From the NCBI GenBank assembly GCA_963969365.1, contig OZ017748.1:1922001-1986000 (forward strand): a stretch of DNA of 64,000 nucleotides. The letters run 5' to 3'. The notes beneath the pieces were generated by a model. That model saw only the letters and a list, made by a program, of their open reading frames with translations, was not told the origin of the DNA and made no database searches. This stretch comes from Asterochloris sp. CNOR1 (Eukaryota; Chlorophyta; Trebouxiophyceae; Trebouxiales; Trebouxiaceae). Made by a program: the position numbers and the translations under genes. Shown piece after piece: positions 33,301 through 45,311 of the stretch; within the stretch, counting starts at the first letter, position 1, and every line of letters starts with the position of its first letter.

Positions 33301-35496
33301 CTGTACTACCTTCACAAACGCTTCGGCATTGACAAGGACATGGGCAGGGCACAGCCAGCCCTGCTATCTGCTTGCTGGCAGCAGCCTCTGCCCTGAGGCT
33401 TCTGCTTCCCTTGGCGCCTGCAGATTGACAAGTGCTTTGGCTTTGACACGGCTGTGGAGGAGGCCCAGCGAGCCCTGCTGGCTGCCAAGGTGGAGGCCAG
33501 CAGTGCTTACCATGGCATCGGTCTCGTCAAGCTCATGGGGCGTCAGTCAGGCTTCATCGCTATGCAGGCCTCAATGGCAGCAGGTGGGTGACCCCCTGCT
33601 TGAGGTGTGTAGCCATGCATGCCTCACTGGCAGTTGTTGGGGCCCCTGCTTGGCTCAGCAAGCCATGCAGGCCTTGACAGCAGCAGGTGGATGCCTGCCC
33701 AGACCAATGGCTTGCACCTGCAACCCTGAGCACATACTGAGCACGTGCTACCCAGGTGCGGGGCTTTTGATGGCTGCCAAGCAATGGACCGTCAAGGCAT
33801 TGCCCTCACTCTGACCTTGTGGCTGCCCTCAGCAGCTGCCAGGGTGCTGCCAGCCGCTGTCAACTTTTGGCAGCCCACCCCATCAGCTGTGCCAGCCTCT
33901 CACTATCACTGGACTGCTGGCTGCTGACAAGCCCCGATCCTGGTGCCGCAGGGATTGCGGATGTCTGCTTCCGTTCCGAGGTCAAAGTTGCAAGATGGGT
34001 GTGTGTCCAGCTAGGTACTTGCAGTCCCTCCGTGCATCTGCTGCAGGGGTGGTGGACGTCTGCCTCATCCCTGAGGTCAACTTTGCCCTGGATGGGGACC
34101 AGGGCCTGTTCGCCTACCTGGAGATCCTGCTGGAGCAGAAGGGGCACCTCGTCATCTGCATGGCCGAGGGGGCCGGCCAGGTGAGCAGGCTGCCCTGGAG
34201 GAACTCCAAGGGGCCCTGCCCTGAAGGGGAGTCGATCAGGTCTCTCAGCAGCTGCGTGGCTGCTGTTGCGCCATTCCAATGCTGCAGAAGCACGCTGGCT
34301 GAGTGTGGTGGGTGGCCAGATCACGGCTGCACAGATGGCCAAGGGCAGGCTGTGGTGCTGCTGGCTTCAGCAGTGCCCATCGTGTGTGGAGTCACTGCTC
34401 AGCAACACAGAAGGTGCCCCTGCAAGACAGATGTCCCCAGCCATTTTGGGCATTGGCAGTGATCGTACAACAGCCACCTGCCTGCAGGAGCAGCTTGTGG
34501 GGGACGCACGGGAGACAGATGCCAGTGGGAACCCCATCCTGAAGGATTCGGGCATCTGGCTGCGCGACAGCATCAAGAAGCGCTTCAAGGATGCTGACAT
34601 CAAGTACATTGACCCGTCCTACCTGATTCGGTCTATCCCCACCACCTCAAACGACCGCATCTACTGCAAGGTGTGTTGTTCTGTCTGCAGGAGGGGGGTG
34701 GTGCTGCGGGGCTTACAGAAGCAACAGCATGAGCTGCTCTGCCACCCTGCATGGCCGCATTCCCTGCATGTTGGGCACCTGGAGAGTGCGAGATACCTGC
34801 CAGGGCTTCTTATGCATGGCCGTGCAGCACAGCCTGCAGTCCCACAAAGCTTTCCAGACCTGCTGGAGGCGTCCTGGACCTCAGGCCAGCTATCCTGTGC
34901 TGTTGCAGGTAATTTCGCACCCGCTGCAAGCCTTTGTGGCCTGTGCAACAGAGCTACCCAGCATCGCCCAAACGGTGGCCACCTCCGCCCTGTTGCAACA
35001 GCACCCCTGCCTGTGCAGGTGCTGGCTCACAATGCGGTGCACGCTGCCTTTGCTGGCTTCACGGGCGTGACTGTGGGCCTGGTCAACACACACTATGTCT
35101 ACCTCCCCATCCCCATCGTCATCCAGGCACCCCGCAAGGTGACGCCTGCATTTACGCGCGTGTGCTTGCATTTGGCGGCTGCTACCAGATCAGTGCACAG
35201 CCAGCTGCACTCGCAACAGCTTCTGGTGAGGCAGCACGGGGCTCGGGGTGCCCCAGCAGCTGGAAATGCCTGGATGCCTGTCGGTGGAGAGGGCAGCCAT
35301 CAGTGCAGCGGCGCATGGTCCAGCCGCCTGCGGGACTCTGGGACGATAAGTGGCAGGATGTCACATGATACATCAGCTGGGTTGATGATCATGTGGTCAA
35401 GACCTCTTGTGTCGTGCCCTCGTGCAGGTGGACCCCAAGGGCAAGATGTGGAACAGGCTCCGGTCTTCCATTGGGCAGCCAAACTTTGCAGTATGA
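30393..35496 (+). CDS. PFK: Plant-type (group III) 6-phosphofructokinase, altered GGDGT motif
   Basis: Glycolytic phosphofructokinase of the plant ATP-dependent clade by sequence; predicted 532 aa. A basic, Pro/Arg-rich N-terminus (about 1-50) suggests plastid targeting. Conserved blocks: [53 protein letters not shown] (catalytic Asp retained), [57 protein letters not shown]. The phosphate/Mg-binding GGDGT of relatives is GGNGG here ([12 protein letters not shown]), losing the Asp. Exons: 30393-30585, 30660-30714, 30791-30834, 30918-31075, 31365-31476, 31960-32038, 32458-32583, 32994-33159, 33424-33583, 34047-34180, 34488-34670, 35019-35138, 35428-35496. Intron 4 begins GCAAGG. The gene follows the phosphorylase on the same strand. 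Confidence 0.9.
31705..31990 (+). repeat. Four copies of a phosphofructokinase exon start
   Basis: The exon start at 31954-31990 (acaggcctgaatgatgtggt, aaggcctagtg) is preceded by look-alikes: 31914-31950 (aaaggcctgactgatcatgt, caggcctcgtg), 31788-31830 (ctgcagcctctaggtggtgt, gaggcctagtg) and 31705-31735 (tacagggctgaaaggtgtg). Confidence 0.75.
33307..33507 (+). repeat. Decayed copy of phosphofructokinase exon 9 start
   Basis: Exon 9 (from 33424) encodes [19 protein letters not shown]. The intron just before it, at 33307-33390, can be read [19 protein letters not shown] in one frame. The unit length is about 115 bp. Confidence 0.8.
33555..33690 (+). repeat. Three copies of the exon 9 donor edge
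   Basis: The real exon end and donor, atgcaggcctcaatggcagc then aggtggg (33562-33587), recur at 33612 (catgcatgcctcactggcag) and at 33663 (catgcaggccttgacagcag, then caggtgg), all within 130 bp. Confidence 0.75.
33941..34100 (+). repeat. Copy of phosphofructokinase exon 10 start
   Basis: True: ggggtggtggacgtctgcct then cctgaggtcaactttgc (from 34047). Copy: gggattgcggatgtctgctt then tccgaggtcaaagttgc (from about 33952). The offset is about 95 bp; peptides [13 protein letters not shown] and [13 protein letters not shown]. Confidence 0.8.
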
Positions 35497-36482
35497 CATT
35501 GCAAAGTCTAAGGCTGGCAAGCTGGCAGACCTGCCAGCATATAACTGACTGAGCCTTTGTACAGTACCCCTTCACCCAATTTTTTTCATGCATGAAAGTA
35601 GTCAGCCAGCATTCGCAGAGTGTGCTGGTGTCGCAAATGAATGCACCTCTTGGCTGTCCCCTCCCCTCAGGCCAGTGCCTGCCCTAGAAATGATGGAAGC
35701 GCTTAAGAGACTTTCATGTGTGAAGTGGCTCTTCGAGAAACATAACTATACCAGGCATGGGCTTATTGAGGCAAGCACTGCCTTTGTGCCCAGCACTTTA
35801 CTGCAAACTAAGCGCTGGAAGCTGTAGACTGATCAGTACATGCACACGCCTCACTTTGGACATGAGGTGCATGTTATGCAGCTGATTTGGTGTTGGGCAG
35901 CAGCAAAGAGAAAGCACTCAGCTCAACCGCCTTGGCGGTTCTTGGTCGCAGACTTGTGCGGCAAATCAGGGAGTCCCTGGCTGCTGCAGAGCTGGCCCTG
36001 CAGCACGATGCACAGACATGCTCAGAGGCAGCCCAAGGAAGAGGGACTGCCACGAGCTGGTGGCACACCACCAACAATTCCTGCACAGCCAGCAGGCCAC
36101 CAGAACATCACCATGAAGAAACCGCGATGGCCCCAATGCTTCCTGGCGTGCTGCCACTTGCGGTGCTGGTGTGGTGGAAGACGGCCCTTACTGAGCTGCA
36201 TTCAACTCTCTGCACATTGCGTACTTTCCATACAGACCTTGAGGGTCCCTCACCCCTTCACTCCTCCTGCTGGGAGCACTGCTGATGAATTCCAGCAAAC
36301 TGTTCCCTTCACAGTGAGAGTGTTGACGAAGCCCTCCTGGAGGCCGGGTCACCCCGCTGCACGCTGAGCCACGCTCCACAGAAGCCCCACCCACCTGTGT
36401 CCTTCCACACACTCCTGCTCATGAGAGCGTTGCTGACTGGCACCCCTCCCTTGGCAGTGGTAAGAGTTCCGATGGTGCCAGC
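35497..36482. other. Gene-free convergent region with copies of the kinesin-like last exon
   Basis: 986 bp between the stops of two convergent genes. No gene supported. Towards the right end, 36261-36300 (cctgctgggagcactgctga) and 36420-36482 resemble the last kinesin-like coding exon at 36486-36560 (cctgctgggagtactgctga; ggatgatggtgccagc). Confidence 0.5.
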
Positions 36483-39400
36483 TCACCTGCTGGGAGTACT
36501 GCTGACTGACGCTGGCCAGGTGCCGCCCCTGGCAGTGCTGGCCCGGATGATGGTGCCAGCCGTCAGCGGAGCAAAGCCCCAGGATGCTGGGTCCAACACC
36601 GTTCCCTGCCCCAGGTCCGTGCCAGCAGCGCCGGCCGTGACGGCCCGCCGGCGCGCCAGCCTCTGCTGTTCCTTGGCTGCCTGTGCTTGTTGGGCAGCCC
36701 TCTCCTCCGTGCGCTGCAGGGACTGCACAATGGTAGCCAGGTCGCGGTTGCGGCGCTGAGCCTCCAGCAGGTCCCTCCGCATCCTGCAAGTAGAAGCTGG
36801 CAGCAGTCACGGGGTCTGACCTTCAGGCACTGCAAGTTCTACAGCTTGAAGGATCGGCGCTGGGTGTTCAACAGGTCCCCAGCAGGTCCCTCTGCAACCT
36901 GCAAGCATGTGCAGCAGCCAGGATCTTTAACCAGACAGTGTTGTCAGGGCAGTAAGAATGCCATCACCTTGCACAACGACCGGCCAGGCAGGCGTGCTGG
37001 AAGCCAGACGCTGGCCCTAGCATGCTGCAATGTGGCCCTCTACAACGCTCCTTGAGGCAAACATGGGCAGACACGCGTTGCAGCACTGGCCTTGCCTGGA
37101 ATTGGTGTCCTCCAGCTGCTGCAGGTAGGCCACTGTCTCATGCCCCTGCAGCTCATGCAGCACATCCTGTTTAATCTGAGCACGCAGCGCACAGATGTCT
37201 GCGCCCGCAGCTGTGTGTTGTGCTGCAGTGCTGTCACCGCTGTCACCGCCCTGCACATCAGCCGCATGTGCTGCCTCAGCCGGCTGGCTGCTAGAGGGCC
37301 TCTCAGCAGGCTTCAGGCCTGCAGCCTGTGCCTCAGGGGCTGCCTCCGCTGTACTGCTGTGCGGCTTCTGCACGTCTTGGCCTGCCACCTCTGTGCCGGT
37401 CGCAGGCACCTGGGCTGCGCTCCCCCCTGGCAGGGCTGCCCGGGCTGAAACTGCACCACTTCCGGGGCTGCTGCTTGCTGGCAGCATTGTCAGTACAGCT
37501 GGTCGCCTGGCCAAGCCCTGCGACCCACGGGCTGATGGCAGCGTGCTGCTTTTCCCGCTTCGGCTGCCCTGCAGAATCATCAAATGGGCAGGTCAGAAGC
37601 ATACTGCCCTGAGTCTTGCAGCCCCTGTCCACCTCTGGCCTCATTGAGAGCTGACAGTCCTTCGAATGGACACCTGTTGTCTTTGCTTCCATGACCTCAA
37701 GAGCCTGGCCAACTAGTCGGGTACCTCACTGGCTCTGCAGGTGCAGCTGAGCAGCGTCCTTGGGCAGCATTTGTGTCACAAAATTTGGGATTATGAGCCC
37801 ACAAGGCAGACTGTGCTTACAGAGAGCTCACCATTGCCAATTGGCTCTGCAACCGGGCTACCTGCGCCTGCAGCTGTGCAACCTCTGTGGGCAGTGGCGG
37901 GCGCCCCACGACAGCTGGAGCTGTGACTGCGCGGCCTGAGGCCCCCCAATCCGCACTCTCTGCTGCTGAACGTGGCCGTGCGCAGCTGCAGCAGGGAAAG
38001 GAGACCCCTCTGCAGTTGAGCAAGGTGGGCACAGCCGCAGCAGAGCAAGAATCCAGCATATGCAAGCTGAGAGCAGCAGCAAGCATGGTGCAGCTGTTGG
38101 AAACAACAGATGCCAGAAGCCTGGATTGCAGCACAAGCTGTGGATGGGCACCCGTTTCATGTTACAGGGCTTTTTAGGGTTGCTATCAGGAGGTTTGAGC
38201 TGGCAGCTGCAGGCCTCACCAGAAAAGCCTTGTCAAACTTATCTGTGTCCAGGATGCGCTGCTTGAGCACAGTTACACGGTCACGCTCCGAGGCCAGAGG
38301 CAGCTCTGCTGCAGGGATGCGCAACATGCGCAGTCCTGCCTGGGCTGAGATGGAGTACTGCCCCCGCTGCACCTGCAGCATGTGCACAGCAGCTGCAAGG
38401 GCTGCAGCACATGTGGCCGCCTGTGAAGGCTCACGGTGCCCTTGTGCAGCACATGCAAGGGAGCACTGGCAAAAAGTGAGCTTGCACAGCAGCAACAGCC
38501 CATGTAGACATTCTCAGAAGCTGCCTGCAATCTGATGCAGCACACGGCTGGCAGCACAGTACTGTCAGGCGCTTCCAGTATCACCCACACAGTGTCAGGT
38601 TGTCATCAGGGCTTAGCTGACACCCACTGCACCAGATGCCCAGAGGGGCAGACCGGGCCTTCTGGAACAAACCAACCTTGGTTAGGATCTTCTCTAGCTT
38701 TTCTGAATACTGGTACAGATGTCCCAGCTCATCCTGCAGGCACAGGCAGGGTGGCAACACGTACTGGTTGGAGCAGCATGGCTGGCACAAAGACAAAGGC
38801 AGATTTCAGGGACTGACTGGACACAACACCTCAGCACCTCCAGCAGAGGGGTGTGTAACATACATAAACAGAGTGCAACCAACAGGGTGCTAAAATGCCT
38901 CCTTGCAGGGGCACTGTCAGTGCCGCCAGTGGCTGCAGCTGCACAGCAATCCTGCCTGGGGCTGAGGTGCAGCAGCAATGCGCTCCCTCATACACCTCTC
39001 ACCGGATCTCATTACTTGTGTGCAGGAACACGGGCGGGACTTGGTCGGGTGCCCTCACTGCATCATGCTCCCAGGCCTGGCTCTGGACGCAGAACACAGG
39101 CAATGCGGCTGCGACAAACTTGGGTGCTCACCCTCAGGACCTGAACCACCTCTTCTGTCTCCCTGATGTGCCGCTCAGCCTCTGCCTGGGCCCGCCGCGA
39201 GTCCTGCATGCACGTCTCGGTGATCTTGTGTTCCATTGTTTCAGGCAGGCTGCCCCAAAGGAGCCAAAGGCTCCCTGCAGCAGGCTTTCTGTGACACAGC
39301 ACCAACCAGGGGACCCTTCGTATCCTGCTGCAGGCAAGCATAGAACAGCCTCCCTGCTGAAGCTGGGAGGCTGCCACCGCCAGCCAAGGAGCACCCTGGA

Positions 39401-42400
39401 ACGTCTGGCAAGCATGGCTCAGGCACTAAGCAGCTGAGCAGGTGCAACCCAGCAAGCTGCTTGAGCACGGCTTATAGCGGATCTTGGGAGGTCAAGCAGA
39501 CCTCAAGTTGTAAGGCGAGCACGCCTGCATGCATCACCATGATCTCTGACCCAGTGAACGGCATGCCCTCTCCGCCTCCCTGACGCTCAGCAGCCTGACG
39601 AGGGACTGCTCTGTTCACCCTCCCCTGAGGCACAGGCAGAGCCTGCTTACATTGCCAAACGACCCAGGCAGCTGTGCCCACCTCGAGGCGCTTGTCCGAC
39701 AGGAACTGCTGCTGCTCTCGGAGGGCAGCCACCTCCTTGGCATGCTCTTCCCGCACGAGGGCCATCTGCTCCGCCGCTGCGGCTGCAGCCTCCTCGTGGG
39801 CGCTCTGCTCCTCGGCCCGCCGCTCAGCCACACTGGCGCTGCGCGACCTGCAGTTCCAGCTCAGCATGTCCTGGTACAGACAAGACACAATTCGAAGCAG
39901 TAGTGTCATGCTGTGAAAGGCTGTCTGATGTCAGCAGCGCACACAAGTCACACAGCAGCCTCGCCTTCACACCTGCATTGCTGCATGGGGGACACAAGTC
40001 ACAAAAGCAACCTCGCCTTCACGCCTGCATTGCTGCTTGGAGGACAGCACCAGCACAGGCAATGGGTCATGCAGCACAGCTGTTGCAGCAGTGGCGCAAA
40101 TCATGTTTGCCCGTTTGGACCGCACTGCCGCCCAAAGCAGGCCCGCTGCAGTACCTCGGGCATGCAACCAGAACCTGCAAGGATGACCAAGTAGTGTTGC
40201 AGGTGTTGAGCGGCTCTGCAGCAGTGCTGCAGCATGAGGTGAGTGGCTAAGATGGGGAGGACATGTTACCCACCGCAACATCCCAGGCAGACGCTCGCTG
40301 GCCTCCACCAGCTGCTTGCGCAGCTGCTCATTCTGCTGGCTCAGGTCTGCCGCCTGGGCCTCTGCCCGCCCAACAGCCTCTTCCAGCCTGTATAACGATG
40401 CTTGCTGCTCCTCAGCCGCCTTGCCCCGCAGCTCAGACAGCTGAGCATTTAGCTTGCGCATCTGCAGGCTCAATAGTAGACTGTTGTGAAGCCCAGAACC
40501 TGAACCAGGTTCAGCCCTGCCCACAGCTCAGACAGCTTAGTGTTCAGTTTGTGCACCTGCTGCTCCAGAACAACTTCAAGCCGCCTTGATGTAGCAGCAA
40601 CATGCAGCTGCCTCTCCTCAGCTTGGACATTGGAGCATTCAGCTTGCACGGCTCCAGACCCAGACCACCAGGCAGCTCAGCAGAAGGACATGAGCATACC
40701 CTTTGCTTGTGGCCAGACAAGGCTCTCACCTTGTGGCAGCCACGGCCACCATATGATTGCACAAAACGCCTTGTATGCATGCCCAGCAGCTTTGCTGAAA
40801 CAGAATGCAATTGACCCAACACAAAGGATCTGAATCATCAGCAATCGTCAATTGTTGCATCCGTTGCTAGTTGATGTGGCAGCCTGCTGGCCCCTGCTGT
40901 GCAGCAACAGTGGTCACCTGCTTGAGGCTGGGGTGTCCATGATCAGCTGCAGGTCCCTGCTGTGCAAAGGATGCAGCCTACAAGCCTCCACACTACCTTG
41001 GACAACTGATGAAAATTGTGGTGCTCTGCAGCTGCCAACCGGTCCCCTCCGCCTGCCCTGGCCAGTCAGCAGTGCCTTTAGCCGTCTGCCAGCATGAGCC
41101 CTGAAAGTGTGTGGCAGCACATCCACCTGCTGGAAGCTGTGGTGCTCTGCAGCCGCCTGCCGGTCCCTGAGCCCGTCGTAGTCGGCCCGCAACGCCTCCA
41201 GTTGCGCCTCCAGCTCCCGCGTGCGGATCCTCTGCGTCTCCAGGGCAACCTCTGCCAGCCGGCGCTGCCTGTCGGCGCTGCTGGCCTGCACAGGCATAAG
41301 ACGTCTCATCACAGGGCCCAAGCGAGAGATAGTCATGGTTGTCTCAGTCTTCTGCTGCCTGTGCCTGCTGTGGCCTGTGCTGTTATGTTATGTGCATGTG
41401 GCTTGGTGAACCAGAACAACTGCTTTAACCAGCTCGCACCTGCAAGTTGAGCCCTGGTGTCGAGACGGGAGCATGTGGGGTTGGGATCATGGTTGCCCTG
41501 AGACCGACAGGCTGTCAGAGCTCAGGCTCAAGTGTGCCTGCTTGAGTGACTGCGCACATGGCAGCAGAGGGAGGACCTGATGTTGCTGATGCAGCAGCTT
41601 TATAGAGGAAGACAACGCAGGCCTACCTGCAGCTGACCCTGGATCCTGGGGTTGGCACTCAGGCCGCCATACTGAACATGGGAGGCTCCATCTGACGCCT
41701 GCAAGGCAGAGCAACAGCCTCGAAGTGGCAGCCTTCAGCCCACAGCACAACTGCGCCACTGGGCAAGCCGGCACCAGATACTGTTGCTGCAGAGCTGATG
41801 CCTGCTGCGTGGCAGCTTCCCTGCACACAGCACCAGTGACAGCACTGCAATGCAATGCGTGCAGCGCACCGCCCTCTGGGCCGGGCAAAAATGCCTGAGC
41901 TCTGCATCCGATATGGGTGACGTTTGACACATTGCAGATGGTCATGGCAGCTTGACAGTCAGCAAGGCAGGCACGAACCTGGGAGCCTCCAGCATCTGGG
42001 GAGGCGCCCGGGCGCCCGGGTGACAGGGGTCGCGCCGGTCCAGGGCGGGGGCTGAGGCGGGCTAGCTCCCCCCTGCCCCCGTCCCCTGCGCTGCCAGAGG
42101 CTCCGCCCTCATAAGGTCCCATGTTGCGCGTGTAGTTGGGGCCACCCACCTGCAGGGGGCACCAGGGGTTGATGGGACAAAGGGGCGCTGGGTTGCAGGA
42201 AGACTGCAGGGTGGCTGCAAACAAAAATTCACCTCATGTTTGCTTTCAGGCAAGCTGTGGTTGGTCAGGGTGCCGTGAGGGACAGGAGGGGGCCATCAAA
42301 GAGGGCACATGTCAAAGGTAGGCCAGCAAGCTACCCACCCAGGGCTGGCAGACCCCAGCTGGGGGCCTTGCAGGCATCTGGTGAACCGCAGGCAGTCTCG

Positions 42401-45094
42401 CATCTGCCACTCTGACCGGGGTACTGGCATCGCGCAAGCACTGGGTCAGCACACCTCCTCAAGCAGCTTCTGGTAATGAGCGTGGGTGTCCTCCAGCTCA
42501 GTGCGCAGCTCCAGCAGCTGCTGCGTCAGCGCCGTCACCCTGATGGAGGGCTGAGGGGTGCTCTGCAGTGAGGCACAGGCAGCCTTAAGGCGGGAAAGCT
42601 CAATCCTACCTGCAGGCAGGAACTGGTTCCCCAGAGGCAGCTTCTGCAGGGGCAGCCATGTGCAGCTCAGAAGAGATGCATCAAATCTCTCCCATGGTCC
42701 TTGCGCACGGCTGGATTCACAATTACGCAGACTCAAGCTCTCCTCGCTACCCTGTCGATGGGTTGTCCGCAGGGTGGCACGCCACACCTTGGTTTGCTCA
42801 TGAACCCATGCACGGCAGTGTCCAGCATGCTTTTTCTGAACTTGCAGCTTGACATGCACGGGTTGCTTGGTGGCCAGACCTGCGCTTCGTTGTCCACATC
42901 ATTGGCAGCATCGCACCCCGCAGCCCACTGCAGGGTGGCCAGGCACTGCCGGTAGGCTGCCTGGCTGGCGCGCAGGCTGACTGCCAGGTGCACCTGCGAG
43001 CTGCCCTCCAGGCTGCCCTGCAGCACCTTGGTCAGCATGCTCTTCCTGCAGGCAGGGCGGCTTCCTTCTGCTGCAGCAGGCAGTGCTTGACACTGCCCAG
43101 AGAGCAGGAGGCCAGCTGGCTTGACGATCTCTGTCCACCTTTGCAGCACTGTAATTGCAAGGCAAAGAGGGGCTGCCTGGGCAAGCAGGAAAGGTGACGT
43201 GATGAGTTCTTCTGAGCAGCACAGGCACTGAGCATGGCAGGCGGACAGCCTGCCAGGGTGCAGGCAGTTGCAACATGACTTGTCCACAAAGCTCAAGCCA
43301 CGGGGCAGCGCTCACAGATTGAGTGCATGCAAGACGTAGCCGGCATGGAAGCCTGCAGACCCATGTTCAGGTCTCACCCCCACAGCCCGGGCTCCGGCTC
43401 AGCGCTGGACAGGCTGTGCAGCGCTGCCTGCAGCGCCACCAAGTCCCCTGGCATGTGTCCCTGCCACTGGCCACGTTGCGGGGCTGCCAGGAAGGCCAGG
43501 CACAGCCTGCCACAGGGGCGCTCCTGCTGGTGGTACACTGTGAACATCACCACCAGGTGCCCACTCGGCTGCCCACTGCTGCTGGCAGCTGCATGCCTGG
43601 CCAGCACTGCCGCCACCTCCCCAGCCTCCTGCAGCGGCAGGACAACAGGAGTCGGTGTGTGAGGCGTGAAGCGAGCATGGCTCTATTCTGTCATATTCTG
43701 AGGGTGAAGAAGGAGAGCTCCCTCGGCATGTGGATGTTTATCTTTACAGCGGTTGTGATGCTTTGGAGCAGCAGCAGATTTCTTGCTTCCTAGTGCTGCT
43801 GGCCCAGCAGAAAACATAGGTGAAGCTGCATGGCATCGAGAGCAGCTGTGCACGTCGAGGGGACAGCATGCCCCCACAACAAGCTGCTGCAAGGCAGGCC
43901 AGCACCACCGCCAGCCGGGCCCATGCCCTGCCAGCAATGTGGACGTGACACCTGCGCGCTGGGGCCTCCGACGATGCCCTCACCACCACCAGCCTCTGCC
44001 CTGCAGCGCCAGCCGTCCCATGCAGCAATGGCAGTGCAGGCTGGGGCACCTGCATCCTAGGCACTCCGGAGACGCCGCCGCCACCAGCCACAGCGGCCCT
44101 CTGCCCTGCAGCGCCAGCCCCCTCAGCGTCCAGGGGAGCGGGCTCAGACTCGCTGGCCCGGCGCTTGCTGCCACTGGGCGGCCTGTCAGCCATCCTGGCG
44201 CTGGGGGCGCTGGGGGGCCTATCCGACTTTGTGCTTGGGGAGCGCTGCCCTGGGCTGGTACGCTCTGCCTGATCTGAGAAGCGGCTTGGGCGGCGCGCGG
44301 AGCCAGGGCGCGGGGTGGTCATGGCTCCCGAGGGGGCTGGTGCGGGGATGGCTATGGGTTGCATGGGGCCAGCTGTGGCTGAGACAGCTGCCTCAGGGGG
44401 TGGTGCCATATCCACAACCTGATCTCCGACCACCTGTGGGTATGGCATCTGTCAGCATGGCCTACAAAAAAGCATGCAGCAGCAGCATTCACATGTTGCC
44501 CTGCCAGCATCTCAAGATGGACTTCAGGCAGGTGGCATCAGCTTTCATTCCACAGGAGCATCAAGCAAGGCAGGGCTTGTAAAAGGCAAGGCATGATGTG
44601 CAGACACTTGAGTGATGCCAGAAGGTCCCTGATGCCACACTGGAGCGCCATTCTGTGCAGGAGGCAGAACCAGTACTAACCTCAAGAGCTGACGCGCTGG
44701 CATATGCTCCAGCCTGCTGAGACATCAACACCTGAGCAGCGCTGCTGACAGCAGCCACAGCATCTGCCTGCCAACCTCTGGTGTCCTGGCTGTATGAGAT
44801 GCCAGTCACCTGCACCATGGTGGCAATGCCAAGCTGAATGACAACTTTGTAAGCAGTTGTCAACCATCTCACACAACTGACATTTTGACCGCCTGCTGCC
44901 AGACTGGCCAAGCCAGCAGCCCATGTGGCCCTAATGGTGGGGGGCTGCTCAGCCTTGGAAATGCTATCAAATACATAGTGTTGGGTGTCATCACTTTCTG
45001 GGTCCTGTAATGTGAAGACTTTCCCAGCAGAGCTGCCTGTGCCATCAAAGCATGTGAATGCAAGTGTGGAAGCTAGCTTGTACGACATTGCCAT
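36483..45094 (-). CDS. Divergent kinesin-like coiled-coil protein without a P-loop
   Basis: The modelled product is about 1037 aa. The N-terminal third follows the order of a kinesin motor: HYVFDSISKAE, GLASLAAGGQNVSC, ASALEVVGDQVVDM (like LEVYNEQVVDLL), GHLVVMFTVYHQQ, LVALQAALHSLSS, KSMLTKVLQGSLEGSSQVH, AYRQCLATLQWAAG. The ATP-site motifs are not found: no GxxxxGKT P-loop, no NxxSSR switch I, and LCLAFLAAP where DLAGSE is expected. A Pro/Ser-rich insert of about 120 aa follows the first motor part. The rest is coiled coil (QQLLELRTELEDTHAHYQ, MRKLNAQLSELRGKAAEEQQ, MRRDLLEAQRRNRDLATIVQ). Exons: 45094-44873, 44809-44681, 44433-44050, 43628-43378, 43045-42880, 42562-42455, 42149-41979, 41698-41627, 41285-41127, 40461-40274, 39847-39682, 39203-39132, 38733-38677, 38372-38220, about 37873-37832, 37568-37096 (GC donor), 36783-36483. 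Alternative: a coiled-coil protein unrelated to kinesin. Confidence 0.65.
39941..40042. repeat. Young 51 bp tandem duplication
   Basis: Two units, 39941-39991 and 39992-40042, share acacaagtca, cctcgccttca and cctgcattgctgc. They are about 90% alike by eye. They lie in a kinesin-like intron. Confidence 0.85.
40428..40651 (-). repeat. Three copies of a kinesin-like exon start
   Basis: The exon start at 40428-40467 contains cagctcagacagctgagcat on the plus strand. Copies at 40524-40560 (cagctcagacagcttagtgt) and 40619-40651 (cagcttggacattggagcat) lie upstream in the gene, about 95 bp apart. Confidence 0.8.
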
Positions 45095-45311
45095 TGTCTA
45101 GGCCCGAATGGCCCAGATATAAGCAACACTGCTGCACGATGACCTACTTCCTGGGATTCTAAACAGTCTGATAGCTTAAGCTGATAGTACGCAACCTGCC
45201 TAGCTGCCCTGGCACAGCGCAGCTGCTGGAGCAGTGGCAACTGCTTGATCCTGGTGCGCTCAAAGCTCGCAAGGAGAAGCACAGCAAGCAGCACGACACT
45301 GTGATACCACC
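45095..45311. promoter_or_regulatory. Kinesin-like / SF3b5 divergent promoter region
   Basis: 217 bp separate divergent start codons. No named promoter element recognised. Confidence 0.45.

Noticed and set aside
34266-35552. Plus-strand open frame of 428 codons
   Set aside because: It reads through several phosphofructokinase introns and leaves the true frame after the exon at 34488-34670.
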